DNA of 64,000 bases from Oncomelania hupensis (Eukaryota; Mollusca; Gastropoda; Littorinimorpha; Pomatiopsidae). Under the pieces are notes generated by a model. That model did no database searches and was not told where the DNA came from. It worked only from the letters and a program-made list of their open reading frames with translations. Of the stretch, positions 53,598 through 64,000 are shown in pieces. The stretch spans positions 60,992,556 to 61,056,555 of the forward strand of contig CM072522.1 of the NCBI GenBank assembly GCA_036898135.1, in the 5' to 3' direction. How positions within the stretch are numbered: the first letter of the stretch is position 1; each line of letters opens with the position of its first letter. The translations under genes and the position numbers were made by a program.

Positions 53598-54180
53598 GGA
53601 GTGCCCAGGGTTTCTGTTTAAATGGTATCCCCACTTGCTGAAAATTTAGTACTTTAAATTCACACTGTTGCTGTCTTACTCCTTTGTTCTTTCTAATTTC
53701 TACTCTGTTTTATCAATCTACTACACTGTCTTCTTCGCTAGGCTAGTCACCTACCTTTTTTCTTGAAAGCTCTTCCAAAACTACTCATTTATAAATGAAG
53801 TCTGTTGGGTCAGCTTGGGAATATTGGACGCTTTCTGCCAAATGGTCACTAGGGCTTACTATGATACTATTAGTTATAATGTAGACATTTTTATGTATGT
53901 CTTTTGTTGATATTTTATAATAATGTTTGTATTCTATTTTGTTTTTGTAAAGGGGGTTCGATAAGTTAGAGTATAGCCTCAGCGTCCCCTGTGTGTGATG
54001 CCTTTATTGTAAAGTGACCGGCTGATGGAGTGCCTTCAGTACTGTTACCACTAAGGTTGTTTCAGTAGATCCTTTATTTGGATCAGGGGTGAATCCTCTT
54101 TTATCCAAGTTGTGGCCTGATTCTGTGGTTCTGATTCGGCTTTATGCAGTCCGCTGGACCCTGTAGACAATGAAGAACTA
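53598..54180 (+). mobile_element. R577 retroposon, older subfamily
   Basis: Diverged full-length copy (GGAGTGCCCAGGGTTTCTG start, GGTATCCCCAC, 3' end CTGATTCGGCTTTATGCAG ... CCCTGTAGACAATG). The flanks share an AATTTATTTTG-like sequence. Copy A at 23665-23695 appears unoccupied. Confidence 0.75.
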
Positions 54181-54279
54181 ATTTATTTTGAAGGAACTAA
54201 TGTATGCCAAAATTTGATATTCTATATTACATATAGGCCTACAATTCAACACACGATAGTGGTCACAGCGAAGTGTTGT

Positions 54280-54440
54280 GTACAGGTGTTATTGTGTACT
54301 GGCTCACAGTGCTTTGTTGTTGTGTACAGTCTATGTAATACAGCACTGTGTTGTTGTGTACAGGTTGTGTAATACAACACTTTGTTGCTGTGTACAGTCT
54401 GTGTAATACAGCACTTTGTTGTTGTGTACGGGCTATGTAA
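54280..54440. repeat. 34-bp repeat, about four diverged units
   Basis: Copy B counterpart of the 35-unit array at 23771-24975. Confidence 0.8.
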
Positions 54441-54629
54441 TTGCATGTTTCTAACAGCTAAAGGAGTACTCTGTATATAAAGTATAAAAATGTTTATAAA
54501 AATATAAAATAGACATTGTGTTGTTTTTAAAATAAACTGTTACTGATAGATTATAGAACAAATGAAGAGAGATGAAGTAGAGGTTACAGGGACAACTATA
54601 TAAACATGCATTCAGCAAACAAGCAAAAA

Positions 54630-55206
54630 CCCCCGTTGGGGTGCCGGGGGTTTCATTATAAATAGTATCCCCACTTTCTGGAAAGTTAGTGCTTTAAATT
54701 CCCACTGTCGCTGTCTTTCTCATTTGCTCTTTCTCAGTCCTGCTCTGTTCTATCAATCTGCTATACTATCTTCTTCTTTGCCAGACCAGTCACCTACCTT
54801 TTTTTCTTGAAAACTCTTCCAGGACAAGATTCCTTGTTTGTGTATGAGGTCTGTTGGATCAGCTTGGGAATATTGGACACTTTCTGCGAGGTGGTCACCA
54901 GGGCTTCCTATGATGTTATTATTTAGCAATGTAGGCATTTTATATGTATATGTTTTGTTGATAATTTATAATGATGTTTGTATTCTATTTTGTTTTTGTA
55001 AACGGGGGTTCGATAAATTAGAGTACAGCCTCAGCGTCCCCTGCGTGGGATGTCTTTATTGTAAAGTGACTGGCTGGTGGAGAGCATTCAATTTTCCCAC
55101 TAGGGTTGTTTCAGCAGATCTTTTATGCGGATTGGGGGTTGTCCGGTCCTGATTTGGCTCGGAAGAGTCCGCTGGACCTAAAGCAACAATTATGTTATCT
55201 TATGTT
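54630..55206 (+). mobile_element. R577 retroposon, younger subfamily, full length
   Basis: 577 bp; AAACAAGCAAAAA flanks it (54617-54629 and 55207-55219). Copy A reads AAACAAACAAAAG at the matching place (26280-26292), an unoccupied site. Confidence 0.9.
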
Positions 55207-55259
55207 AAACAAGCAAAAAGGAGCCACACATCATAGAATAGCATAGTTCAGCATGTAGT

Positions 55260-56540
55260 CTACATAGCCTTTGGCCCTCATAATTGATCTTGATGAGGGT
55301 CCTAAGACCCAAACCTCTGGCCTCAGTGCCTACCATGAAATTTATATTTTTTTAGATTCCAATTTGGTGGAGTAGATGCTATCCTTAAATAACTTGTCCA
55401 GACTATTCTTGAACACATTGAATAATTTAGCATCCACAACCTCGTCATCCAGGTTATTCCAAGGGGATACAATTCTATTAGTAAAATACTTATTAAATTT
55501 GCGAGTATTATTAAAAGTTTTAGTAAGTTTAAATTTGTGATCTCGTGTTAAACCAACGTCATTAATATTTAGAAGATAACAAGTGGTTAAAGGATCCTAA
55601 AAATGTTGCACGATTTTAAAAATTTGGATTAAATCACCCTGCTCTTTCCTATATTCTAAACTGGGCAACCTCAGAGACTTCAGTCTCTCCTCGTAGATTC
55701 CACGTACATATCTTCCTGGTGAATCTGCGCTGAACACCCTGGATCAAGTCAACATAAGTCCTTAAGTATGGGCACCAGACGGGGTTAGCGTACTCCAAGA
55801 TGGGACGTATAAGAGCCATAAAGAGGGGGACCATTATGTCCTTGGATTTATTACTTATAATTCTTACAAGCAGGGCTGATATTTTGTTGGCTTTCTTAAT
55901 CTTGTCATGCATATCTGGTGGAATATTAATCTTTCTACCCCCTCCACCATCTAGTTTAAACCTCACTGGTATGAACCTTTCTTTAGCCTCTTTCAGCATC
56001 CACTTTATTTTATCCCAACATTCGTTCACATTCAAACCCTCATGCAATTCTCTCTTCCATTCATGCTTTTGTGCAAACCACTTCATACCCTCATAATCAC
56101 CCTTCGCAAACTGGTCCTGCACTGGCGTTCCCACCGGTAAGAAGAGAAAATTCTATTACCAAGTGATGGCTCTTACCTAAGGGCAGGAGAAGGTCGACTG
56201 ACGACCCAAGTTCACCGTTGGTTAAAATAACATCAAGAACATTTGCTTTTTGCAAAGCTCTATAATAAGTTGGTTCGTTCATATGCTGAGTCAAAAACTG
56301 CTGTTGTACCGTCTCAAGAAAAAACACTGGCTGGATGCTCAGAACCCTTCTTGGAAATCTCGAGGTCCCAGTCAATCTCAGGATAATTAAAATCACCAGT
56401 CATAATCACTCGCTCCCTCCCATGCTCCTCAAACAGCTTATTGATCAAGACATTAACCCTCCCGTGTTCTTCATCAGTACAGCTAGGTGATCTATGCAAG
56501 ACCCCAAAATACATATGACTACTTTTCTGGTAAAATTAAT
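55260..56540 (-). pseudogene. CR1-like LINE, internally deleted
   Basis: Minus strand: endonuclease part with FGVLHRSPSCTDEE, VIMTGDFNYPEIDWDL and, after a frameshift, LTQHMNEPTYYRALQKANVL and DVILTNGELG. Another frame continues with KGDYEGMKWFAQKHEWKREL. It then jumps to the thumb: LFMALIRPILEYANPVWCPY and IQGVQRRFTRKI. The last part (about 55640-55350) reads HKFKLTKTFNNTRKFNKYF and NRIVSPWNNLDDEVVDA. All central RT motifs are deleted. Typical CR1-clade blocks. Confidence 0.85.
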
Positions 56541-56569
56541 TTGCATAAAATACTTGGGTTAAAACACTT

Positions 56570-56935
56570 CTTTAAGTCGTACAATCGGTGTGCGTCAAGG
56601 ATGCCTACTCTCTCCAACACTCTTTAGCATTTTCCTAGAGTGCATCATGTCAGATGCCCTTGCAGATCACGAAGGCACAGTCAGCATAGGGGGTAGAGCA
56701 ATCTCCAACCTTCGTTTTGCGGATGACATTGATGGATTGTCTGGAGAGGAACAAGAACTTGAACAGCTGGTACAGAGGCTTGACACCACCTCCAGAGCCT
56801 ATGGAATGGAAATAAGTGCATGGAAAACCAAAATAATGACCAACAACATGCAATGGCATCAACAAGGACATCAAAGCCCAAGGCCAATCCCTTGACCTAC
56901 GACCACCGAGTTACGGGATAGGATAGGATATTGTT
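56570..56935 (+). pseudogene. RTE-like LINE fragment, RT ADD-box region plus 3' end
   Basis: GVRQGCLLSPTLFSIFLE and NLRFADDIDGLSGEEQEL (ADD catalytic box), then AYGMEISAWKTKIM and a jump to the 3' end CGAGTTACGGGATAGGATAG. The 5' half is missing. Same family as 43435-44110, where the opposite half survives. Confidence 0.85.
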
Positions 56936-57004
56936 TTGTTTAAATGATTTGGGAAAAATAATGCATATGCGCTAGTTAATGTGTATAATTTCCTCTAACC
57001 TTTT

Positions 57005-57290
57005 TTAACGCCTTATTGTCCCTCTTTATTGGGAAATTCTGGGCCGCCTCCCCCGGGGAAGGCGTAGTCGCAACCTGTAGCGCGCCCAAACTCAACCAAC
57101 CTAATATTAGTTGTGTTTTTGAAATGTTGCTGGGGAGCAAACCTGAGTACCCGGAGAAAACCCACGAGACGTCGCCCGAGTCGAAAGCAAATAATATTCG
57201 GAGAAACATAACGCCCAGATGCTGGATCGACCCCACACCTGTCAGGCGCCATTGGTTTCTTAGGCCACTTGGCCACAACGTTCAGCTTTG
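57005..57290 (-). mobile_element. tRNA-derived SINE, second copy
   Basis: Same family as 20936-21250: minus-strand B-box-like GGTCGATCCAGCATC and core TTTTCTCCGGGTACTCAGG. The tRNA-like head is partly lost at 57275-57290. Confidence 0.78.
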
Positions 57291-57583
57291 TTAATTACAA
57301 CCTAATTGATCTTTACAATGCTTTAAATGTTAAATACAAATCTAAAATTGATTTGTAACCACACCGGCCCCATTTCCTTGCAGTGCATGCCATGTCCAAA
57401 CATGTGTTCTTACTCAAGCCGATCTGTAAACATTATTGTTCAATGTTGTTTTGTAATTTTATTAGACTAGTCCCTCCTTAAGGTTGAAGCCATATGTTAA
57501 AAAAGCAGACCACTGCTTACTCTATTACTTTGGTTAAATAAAAAAAAAATCTTATCTTATTTTGTCTTATCTTAACCTCTCTC
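57291..57583. other. no feature recognised
   Basis: A/T-rich. Ends in a TCTTATCTTA run that may be the tail of another retroposon. Confidence 0.4.
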
Positions 57584-57686
57584 TCTCTTTCTCTCTCTCT
57601 CTGGTTTAAACAAATATTTTATTCAAGGAAAAAAACAACATGTAATTACAAACAATGATTTACAGGATAGGCAACAACTCTCTCTC

Positions 57687-57735
<49 letters not shown>
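57584..57735. repeat. (CT)n tracts
   Basis: Two CT runs separated by a 60-bp A-rich segment. Confidence 0.9.
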
Positions 57736-57738
<3 letters not shown>

Positions 57739-57829
57739 CAGGTTTATATGTTTTATGTTAAGGATTTGGAAAGTCATACATCACATTCATCAATTGACAT
57801 TAATCTTTCAAACACCCCGCCCCTGCCTT

Positions 57830-59465
57830 AAGCCCTTCTGGTGAAATGAAGGTTATAGTTCTTGTTCACAGTTTTATAGTAAGTATAATTAGTTCCCTTG
57901 TTACTTGTGGTGAAATGAAGGCTATATGGTTCTTGTTCACAGTTTTATAGTAAGTATAATTAGTTCCCTTGTTACTTGTGGTGAAATGAAGGCTATATGG
58001 TTCTTGTTCACAGTTTTATAGTAAGTATAATTAGTTCCCTTTTTACTTGTGGTGAAATGAAGGCTATATGATTCTTGATCACAGTTTTATAGTAAGTATA
58101 ATTAGTTCCCTTGTTACTTGTGGTGAAATGAAGGCTATATGGTTCTTGTTCACAGTTTTATAGTAAGTATAATTAGTTCCCTTGTTACTTGTGATGAAAT
58201 GAAGGCTATATGTTCTTGTTCACAGTTTTATAGTAAGTATAATTAGTTCCCTTGTTACTTGTGATGAAATGAAGGCTATATGGTTCTTGTTCACAGTTTT
58301 ATAGTAAGTATAATTAGATCCCTTGTTACTTGTGGTGAAGTGAAGACTATATGGTTCTTGTTCACACTTTTATAGTAAGTATAATTAGTTCCCTTGTTAC
58401 TTGTGATGAAATGAAGGCTATATGGTTCTTGTTCACAGTTTTATAGTAAGTATAATTAGTTCCCTTGTTACTTGTGGTGAAATGAAGGCTATATGTTCTT
58501 GTTCACAGTTTTATAGTAAGTATAATTAGTTCCCTTGTTACTTGTGGTGACATGAAGGCTATATGGTTCTTGTTCACAGTTTTATGGTAAGTATAATTAG
58601 TTCCCTTGTTACTTGTGGTGAAATGAAGGCTATATGGTTCTTGTTCACAGTTTTATAGTAAGTATAATTAGTTCCCTTGTTACTTGTGGTGACATGAAGG
58701 ATGTATGGTTCTTGTTCACAGTTTTTTAGTAAGTATAATTAGTTCCCTTGTTACTTGTGGTGAAATGAAGGATGTATGGTTCTTGTTCACACTTTTATAG
58801 TAAGTATAATTAGTTCCCTTGTTACTTGTGGTGAAATTAAGGCTATATGGTTCTTGTTCACAGTTTTTTAGTAAGTATAATTAGTTCCCTTGTTACTTGT
58901 GGTGAAATGAAGGATGTATGGTTCTTGTTCACACTTTTATAGTAAGTATAATTAGTTCCCTTGTTACTTGTGGTGAAATGAAGGCTATATGGTTCTTGTT
59001 CACAGTTTTTTAGTAAGTATAATTAGTTCCCTTGTTACTTGTGGTGACATGAAGGATGTATGGTTCTTGTTCACAGTTTTTTAGTAAGTATAATTAGTTC
59101 CCTTGTTACTTGTGGTGAAATGAAGGATGTATGGTTCTTGTTCACACTTTTATAGTAAGTATAATTAGTTCCCTTGTTACTTGTGGTGAAATGAAGGCTA
59201 TATGGTTCTTGTTCACAGTTTTATAGTAAGTATAATTAGTTCCCTTGTTACTTGTGGTGAAATGAAGGCTATATGGTTCTTGTTCACAGTTTTATAGTAA
59301 GTATAATTAGTTCCCTTGTTACTTGTGGTGACATGAAGGATGTATGGTTCTTGTTCACAGTTTTATAGTAAGTATAATTAGTTCCCTTGTTACTTGTGCT
59401 GACATGAAGGCTATATGGTTCTTGTTCACAGTTTTATAGTAAGTATGATTAGTTCCCTTGTTACG
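57830..59465. repeat. 71-bp minisatellite, about 22 copies, with splice-site-like motifs
   Basis: The unit holds ACTTGTGGTGAAATGAAGGC, TATATGGTTCTTGTTCACAG, TTTTATAGTAAGTATAATTA and GTTCCCTTGTT. Most copies differ by a few bases; two variants (GCTATATGG and GATGTATGG) alternate in the right half. Every unit has an acceptor-like TTCTTGTTCACAG and, seven bases later, a donor-like GTAAGTAT. A single diverged unit lies at 61045-61110. Confidence 0.95.
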
Positions 59466-60307
59466 AAGTTAGTTATTTACTTTTTAAAAATTTTAAATTT
59501 TATGTGCGATTGTATGATTAAACTGCGTGTGTGAGTGACTGAAGGGAATACTGTTTGTAAGATTAATGCCAACATCCTTGTGGCAATAACATAATGTATT
59601 GTATTGGAGAATTGCAATCTTAATCTCTTCCCCCTACCCACCCGCGAACTTGTTTTTTCCAACCTAATTCCAGTCACTTTCCCGAAAAAGGCAATTACCG
59701 AAGTCGAACGAAGCTCTCCGAGTCGAGCTGAGCTATCCGATGTTTTAGGAACGAATGCTGGCAGGACTACGTGACCACAGGCTGGGAATTCTCGTCTTTC
59801 GTAGGCCTCAATTACATACTATACTACGTACGTATTTAGGAGTTTACAAAGACAAAAGAAAAGACTTCAGAGCCTGTGGTGAAACATCCGTGCATAAAAA
59901 TAGCTGCTGCTAGATCTTATTCTATTTCGATCTGCACAGCTTCAAGCTCAAGTCGAGATTTGCATTTTGAAGCAGTAAGTATTATTATTATTATTATTAT
60001 TTTATGATGAGTAATATACTGACTCAATTAATAATAAGGAGTAAAAGTAATACATAACACATAAAGCATACATACAACGATTTCACATCTATATCAACAA
60101 TACAACCATGACAAAACTTCAATGCGCTATTGATACGTTGATGTCACTTCAGCACAACAAGGCAAAGCAAGTTTATAATGGTCTCAAAAAACAGTGACAT
60201 TTTTATTGCAAGCACCAAAGCAATTATTTATTTAACTAATATTATATTATTTGGGCGAATGACTGGAACTAGGTTGGAAAAAACAAGTTTGCTACCCACC
60301 CACCCCC

Positions 60308-60309
<2 letters not shown>
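59466..60309. other. no gene; contains one arm of a local inverted pair
   Basis: AACTTGTTTTTTCCAACCTA with CCAGTCA at 59646-59680 is the inverted counterpart of 60256-60296. No ORF with a recognisable domain. Confidence 0.5.

Positions 60310-60390
<81 letters not shown>
60310..60390. repeat. (CT)n tract
   Basis: About 80 bp of CT. Gives the Ser/Leu ORFs in this stretch. Confidence 0.95.
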
Positions 60391-60393
<3 letters not shown>

Positions 60394-60574
60394 TTTCCGA
60401 GCGCGATCACAGCTAAATGCGTTCTATTTTCAGAGGGGTACTTTCCCAACAAAGTTGTTGAGTTTGAAAATCCGAATCTATATCTAGAATGCATGCAGGG
60501 AGGGGGGGGGGGAGGAGGAAAATCCGGAGTGTCTACCCTAATCCTGTTTTGCCTTATGTTACCGTTAACAGACA

Positions 60575-60790
<216 letters not shown>

Positions 60791-60914
60791 TAATATTATT
60801 ATTTTTCTTGATCTTATTCCTCACTGGAAATAACGTCTGTGTCTGTCTGTGTCTTTCTGCCTCTCTGTCTGTCCATCTCTTTTTGTCTCTGTCTCTCTCT
60901 CTCTCTTTCTCCCT

Positions 60915-61110
60915 CTCCGTTTAGGTTTATAGTTTGAATGCTAACGATGTAGAAAGTCAACTATCACATTCATCACTTGACTTTGATCTTTCACCCACTC
61001 CCCCTCTCTCTCCCCCACACTTACGCTCCCCGGCCCTTTCTTAAGCCCTGTGTGTGAAATGAGAACTAAATGCTTCTTGTTAACAGTTGTATAATAGGTA
61101 TAATTAGTTT
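60915..61110. repeat. diverged duplicate of 57735-57900
   Basis: Shares AGGTTTATA, TCACATTCATCA.TTGAC, CTTAAGCCCT and one unit of the 71-bp minisatellite, in the same order and orientation. Confidence 0.65.
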
Positions 61111-61259
61111 ATTCCCCGTAGTTTTCCCCTTCCTTCTACCCCTCCCCCCCTATACACAGATGGAAAGAGAGACAGACAGACACAGATACAGAGAGACAAA
61201 CAGACAGAAAGACAGACAGATACAGACATAGAGAGAATGCTACAAAAAATAAGGATTGC

Positions 61260-61510
61260 AAGCTATTACTTCTATATATCCTTGAAGAACATATTGACCA
61301 CAGAGAGCAGGGAGAAAGACCAACATTAAACTAAACTGAAAAAGCACAAAAGCCAATGGCTGTAAGCTAGCTAGCTAAACACTACGCCTGTACAAGTATC
61401 CTTGAAGAACATATTGACCACAGAGAGCAGGGAGAATGACCAACATTAAAATGAAAAAGCACAATATCAAATGGCTTTAAACTAGCTTGCTAAACACTAC
61501 GCCTGTACAA
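61260..61510. repeat. two-copy tandem duplication, about 120 bp
   Basis: Both copies carry TATCCTTGAAGAACATATTG, ACCACAGAGAGCAGGGAGAA and AAACACTACGCCTGTACAA. Preceded by a CAGACA-rich tract (61165-61240). Confidence 0.85.
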
Positions 61511-62015
61511 CTACTGCCGTTCTTACCCAAAACTGTGCGCGCCGTCATTATTTTTAAAAAAAAAGTATTTCAAATTTTATTTTTTCTCCATCGTAAGATG
61601 TCGTCTGCTTGTCTGACTGTTTCAATAAATCTACCTTACCACGCACCGTTCATCTTTACAAAAGTGCTGTGTGGTGTTTGTTTTTCGCCCTCTCTTTTGT
61701 ATTCAGCATTCCTTTGACATTGAATTGCGTATTCATAATGTTGTGGATTTTGGAGTTTCGTTTTTTTCTTGTGTTAGTTGAGCACGTAGACCTATAGGTG
61801 ATGCAGCCTTGGTAGACAGCTTCCTGTGTTTCACTGTCTGCTATAAGGGCGAAGAGGAAGAGAAGTGAGGGAGGGGATAGAGAGTGATGAAGTGTGAGGT
61901 GAGATGGGAGGGGGGTGAGGCAGAATGGTGGGAGGCGAGGTACGGACTATCTCATCACAAGGGCGTTAACCAAGCGATATGGATCCGCGATCGCATAAAA
62001 TACAATAATATTTGA
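61511..62015. other. no feature recognised
   Basis: Contains a G/A-rich patch at 61855-61945. ORFs 61487-61717 and 61609-61797 have no recognisable domain. Confidence 0.45.
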
Positions 62016-62034
62016 TATGTAGGCTATGTATGTG

Positions 62035-62405
62035 GTGCGAATGTGTGTGACTGCGTGCATACGTCTTATCTTTGGGATGAAGAAGACGTTAATATAAAAA
62101 CCAACACACCATCGATAGCATAACGGTAAAATGTGTGTGACTGCGTGCATACGTCTTATCTTTGGGATGAAGAAGACGTTAATATAAAAGCAACACACCA
62201 TAGATAGCATAACGGTAAAATGTGTGTGACTGCGTGCATACGTCTTATTATTTGGATGAAGAAGACGTTAATATAACAACCAACACACCATCGATAGCAT
62301 AGCGGTAGAAGAAGTAGCGTACAGTCCGTAATACAAATATAACAACCAACACACCATCGATAGCATAGCGGTAGAAGAAGTAGCGTACAGTCCGTAATAC
62401 AAATG
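62035..62405. repeat. compound tandem repeats (88 bp and 61 bp)
   Basis: Three units with GTGTGTGACTGCGTGCATAC, ATGAAGAAGACGTTAATATA and CCAACACACCATCGATAGC, then two units with GGTAGAAGAAGTAGCGTACA. The GAAGAAGACGTTAATA part is the SINE-tail motif also seen at 22783 and 63293. Confidence 0.8.
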
Positions 62406-62800
62406 GCTGGGCGTTATCTACCGCTGCGCGATCGACGATCCACTTCTTTGTGGCTATCGCGGATCCATTGTACTTGGTTATTGTCCCTGTGATATCATTC
62501 AGCAGACTATGACCTTGTATCTAGACACGCCAGCGCCTATGTCTGTGACGCGTCTCCCTTTGGTTATTTGTATAGATAGCTTAGATAACATAGATAAATA
62601 AAGGCAGACGCGTCACAGGCACAGAAAGAACATATTGAACAAAAAGAGCAGTCAAGTACACTTAGCTGTGTCTACTTTCTTCAAATGGAGCCGGAAAGAC
62701 GTCATCACGAGATCGAGGTCACTTCCCTTCCGTCATTTTTGTGGTTGGGGAAGTACGAGAATGGTGTATGCAAGGGAGGTAACTGATATGGTACTTGACC
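62406..62800. other. no feature recognised
   Basis: GACGCGTC occurs in inverted surroundings at 62546 and 62605 (about 70 bp apart). No gene. Confidence 0.4.
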
Positions 62801-62804
62801 TCTG

Positions 62805-63292
62805 CAGTGTTGATAGTACAGTCATAAAGCATAATTATGAACACTTGCACTGTCCACAGTGTTGATAGTATAGTTTAAAAACATCATTATGAACACTTGC
62901 ACTGTGCACAGTGTTGATAGTATAATGACAAAACATCATTATGAACACTTGCACTGTGCATAGTGTTGATAGTATAGTGACAAAACCTCATTATGAACAT
63001 TTGCACTGTCCACAGTATTAATAGTATAGTGAAAAAATATCATTATGAACACTTGCACTGTCCACAGTGTTGATAGTACAGTGACAAAACATCATTATGA
63101 ACACTTGTACTGTCCACAGTGTTGATAGTACAGTGACAAAACATCATTATGAACACTTGCACTGTGCACAGTGTTGATAGTATAGTGATAAAACATCATT
63201 ATGAACACTTGTACTGTCCACAGTGTTGATAGTACAGTAACAAAACATCATTATGAACACGTGCACTGTGAACAGTGTTGATAGTACAGTGA
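62805..63292. repeat. 51-bp minisatellite
   Basis: About nine units with AAACATCATTATGAACACTT, GCACTGTGCACAGTGTTGAT and AGTATAGTGAC. Confidence 0.92.
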
Positions 63293-63328
63293 TTGGTTGG
63301 TTGTTTTATTAACGTCTTCTTCATCGAG
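63293..63328. mobile_element. SINE-tail fragment between two minisatellites
   Basis: GGTTGGTTGTTTTATTAACG followed by TCTTCTTCATC matches the tail side of the insertion at 22783-23012. Confidence 0.6.
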
Positions 63329-63339
63329 CATAGTGACAA

Positions 63340-63560
63340 AACAGTGTTGATAGTATAGTAATAAAACAGTGTTGATAGTATAATAATAAAACAGTGTTGA
63401 TAGTATAGTAATAAAACAGTGCTGATAGTACAGTAATAAAACAGTGTTTATAGTATAGTAATTAAACAGTGTTGATAGTACAGTGACAAAACAGTGTTGA
63501 TAGTATAGTGACAAAACAGTGTTGATAGTACAGTGACAAAACAGTGTTGATAGTATAGTA
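63340..63560. repeat. 25-bp minisatellite
   Basis: About nine units of AAAACAGTGTTGATAGTATAG plus TAAT or TGAC. It shares GTGTTGATAGTA with the neighbouring 51-bp unit, so it probably arose from it. Confidence 0.92.
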
Positions 63561-64000
63561 ATACAAATATGAAGGGGAGTAGTATCGTAGAGGGGAGGAT
63601 TCTATTTGTCCAACGTTACCTGTCTACCCCCTACTTCACAAATAAACTGTTTGACTAGTTTCATGTCCCTATCTGGTTTGGACCAGTAGTAGGCAGAGGC
63701 AGAGAAAAAGGAATACCCCGGATACCATCACATTACTGTCCGTTCAACCCACACAGGATATATATATATACGTATAATGCAGGGTAAAATATTGCAATAT
63801 GTTACAGTGAGGCTTAATGAGTGGATTACAGTGTCGTACTCAATCGGTGTAATGGCAGTATCAGGCAGTATCCATGTAAGTCAATCGTTAGCCAGTGAGT
63901 TAACTAAAGTTAATACTTTATTAAGGGCTGAAAGTAATCTGACAGTTAATGGGATAGTTGGGGTAAGAGCTACTTAAGTTTAAATTTACCCATTAAATTG
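63561..64000. other. no feature recognised
   Basis: A short TA run lies at 63761-63772. The plus-strand ORF 63777-63977 (66 codons) has no recognisable domain and no supporting context. Confidence 0.4.

Larger units (their letters stand above)
44725..55225. other. segmental duplication, copy B
   Basis: Partner of 13001-26300, displaced by about 31.7 kb in direct orientation. Copy B lacks the CR1/L2-like LINE, the SINE at 20936 and the R577 insertion at 21337. It carries private insertions at 46265, 51997 and 54630 and a hAT element at 48349. Confidence 0.85.

Noticed and set aside
62546..62612. Inverted GACGCGTC pair as a possible element end
   Set aside because: Only 8 bp, no flanking duplication and no internal structure.
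63777..63977. 66-codon ORF near the right edge
   Set aside because: No domain, no context and chance length; the true extent could only be judged beyond the window.

Overview
The window is eukaryotic nuclear DNA with introns, satellites and many retrotransposons. It contains no bacterial operons and no CRISPR array. The repeat types suggest an invertebrate, most likely a mollusc and perhaps a gastropod: I/Nimb-like, CR1/L2-like and RTE-like LINEs, a tRNA-derived SINE with its GGGTACTCC core, hAT remnants and Gmr1-like gypsy elements. The species assignment is inference. A run of exactly 500 N (12501-13000) marks an assembly gap.

Left part (1-12500). A minus-strand I/Nimb-like LINE (about 6207 down to 381) has lost most of its reverse transcriptase and was split by two DNA transposons: a 1,385-bp hAT derivative (2624-4008) and a 932-bp element with short inverted repeats (4377-5308). 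Minisatellites follow, including a 51-bp satellite (9490-10570) that is open in more than one frame. Two minus-strand exons (12393-11713 and 11085-10913) belong to a host gene with a PD-(D/E)XK nuclease-like signature.

Middle and right (13001-55225). This is a tandem segmental duplication of a C2H2 zinc-finger locus. Copy A covers 13001-26300 and copy B covers 44725-55225. Between them lie the 5' exons of the copy B gene (38570-41255) and two recent LTR retrotransposons. The first is an intact minus-strand Ty3/Gypsy element (26557-31636) with identical 231-bp LTRs. The second is a plus-strand Gmr1-like element (31734-38460) with 1.7-kb LTRs, an intact SCAN-like Gag, and IN, RT and RNase H gutted by deletions. 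Its 3' LTR ends 109 bp before the zinc-finger gene's start codon, on the same strand. Both zinc-finger arrays are damaged: A by a retroposon, B by frameshifts, a stop and a retroposon. The short 5' exons of B each encode a psi-K-x-E (SUMO-site-like) motif.

A retroposon of about 577 bp (called R577 here) occurs at least eight times, with 10-13-bp target-site duplications and microsatellite tails. The two duplicated loci provide empty sites for several insertions, so insertions can be ordered relative to the duplication.

Right end (55226-64000). This holds CR1-like and RTE-like LINE fragments, a SINE, simple repeats, a 71-bp minisatellite of about 22 copies with splice-site-like sequence in every unit, and more minisatellites. 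I see no host gene there.
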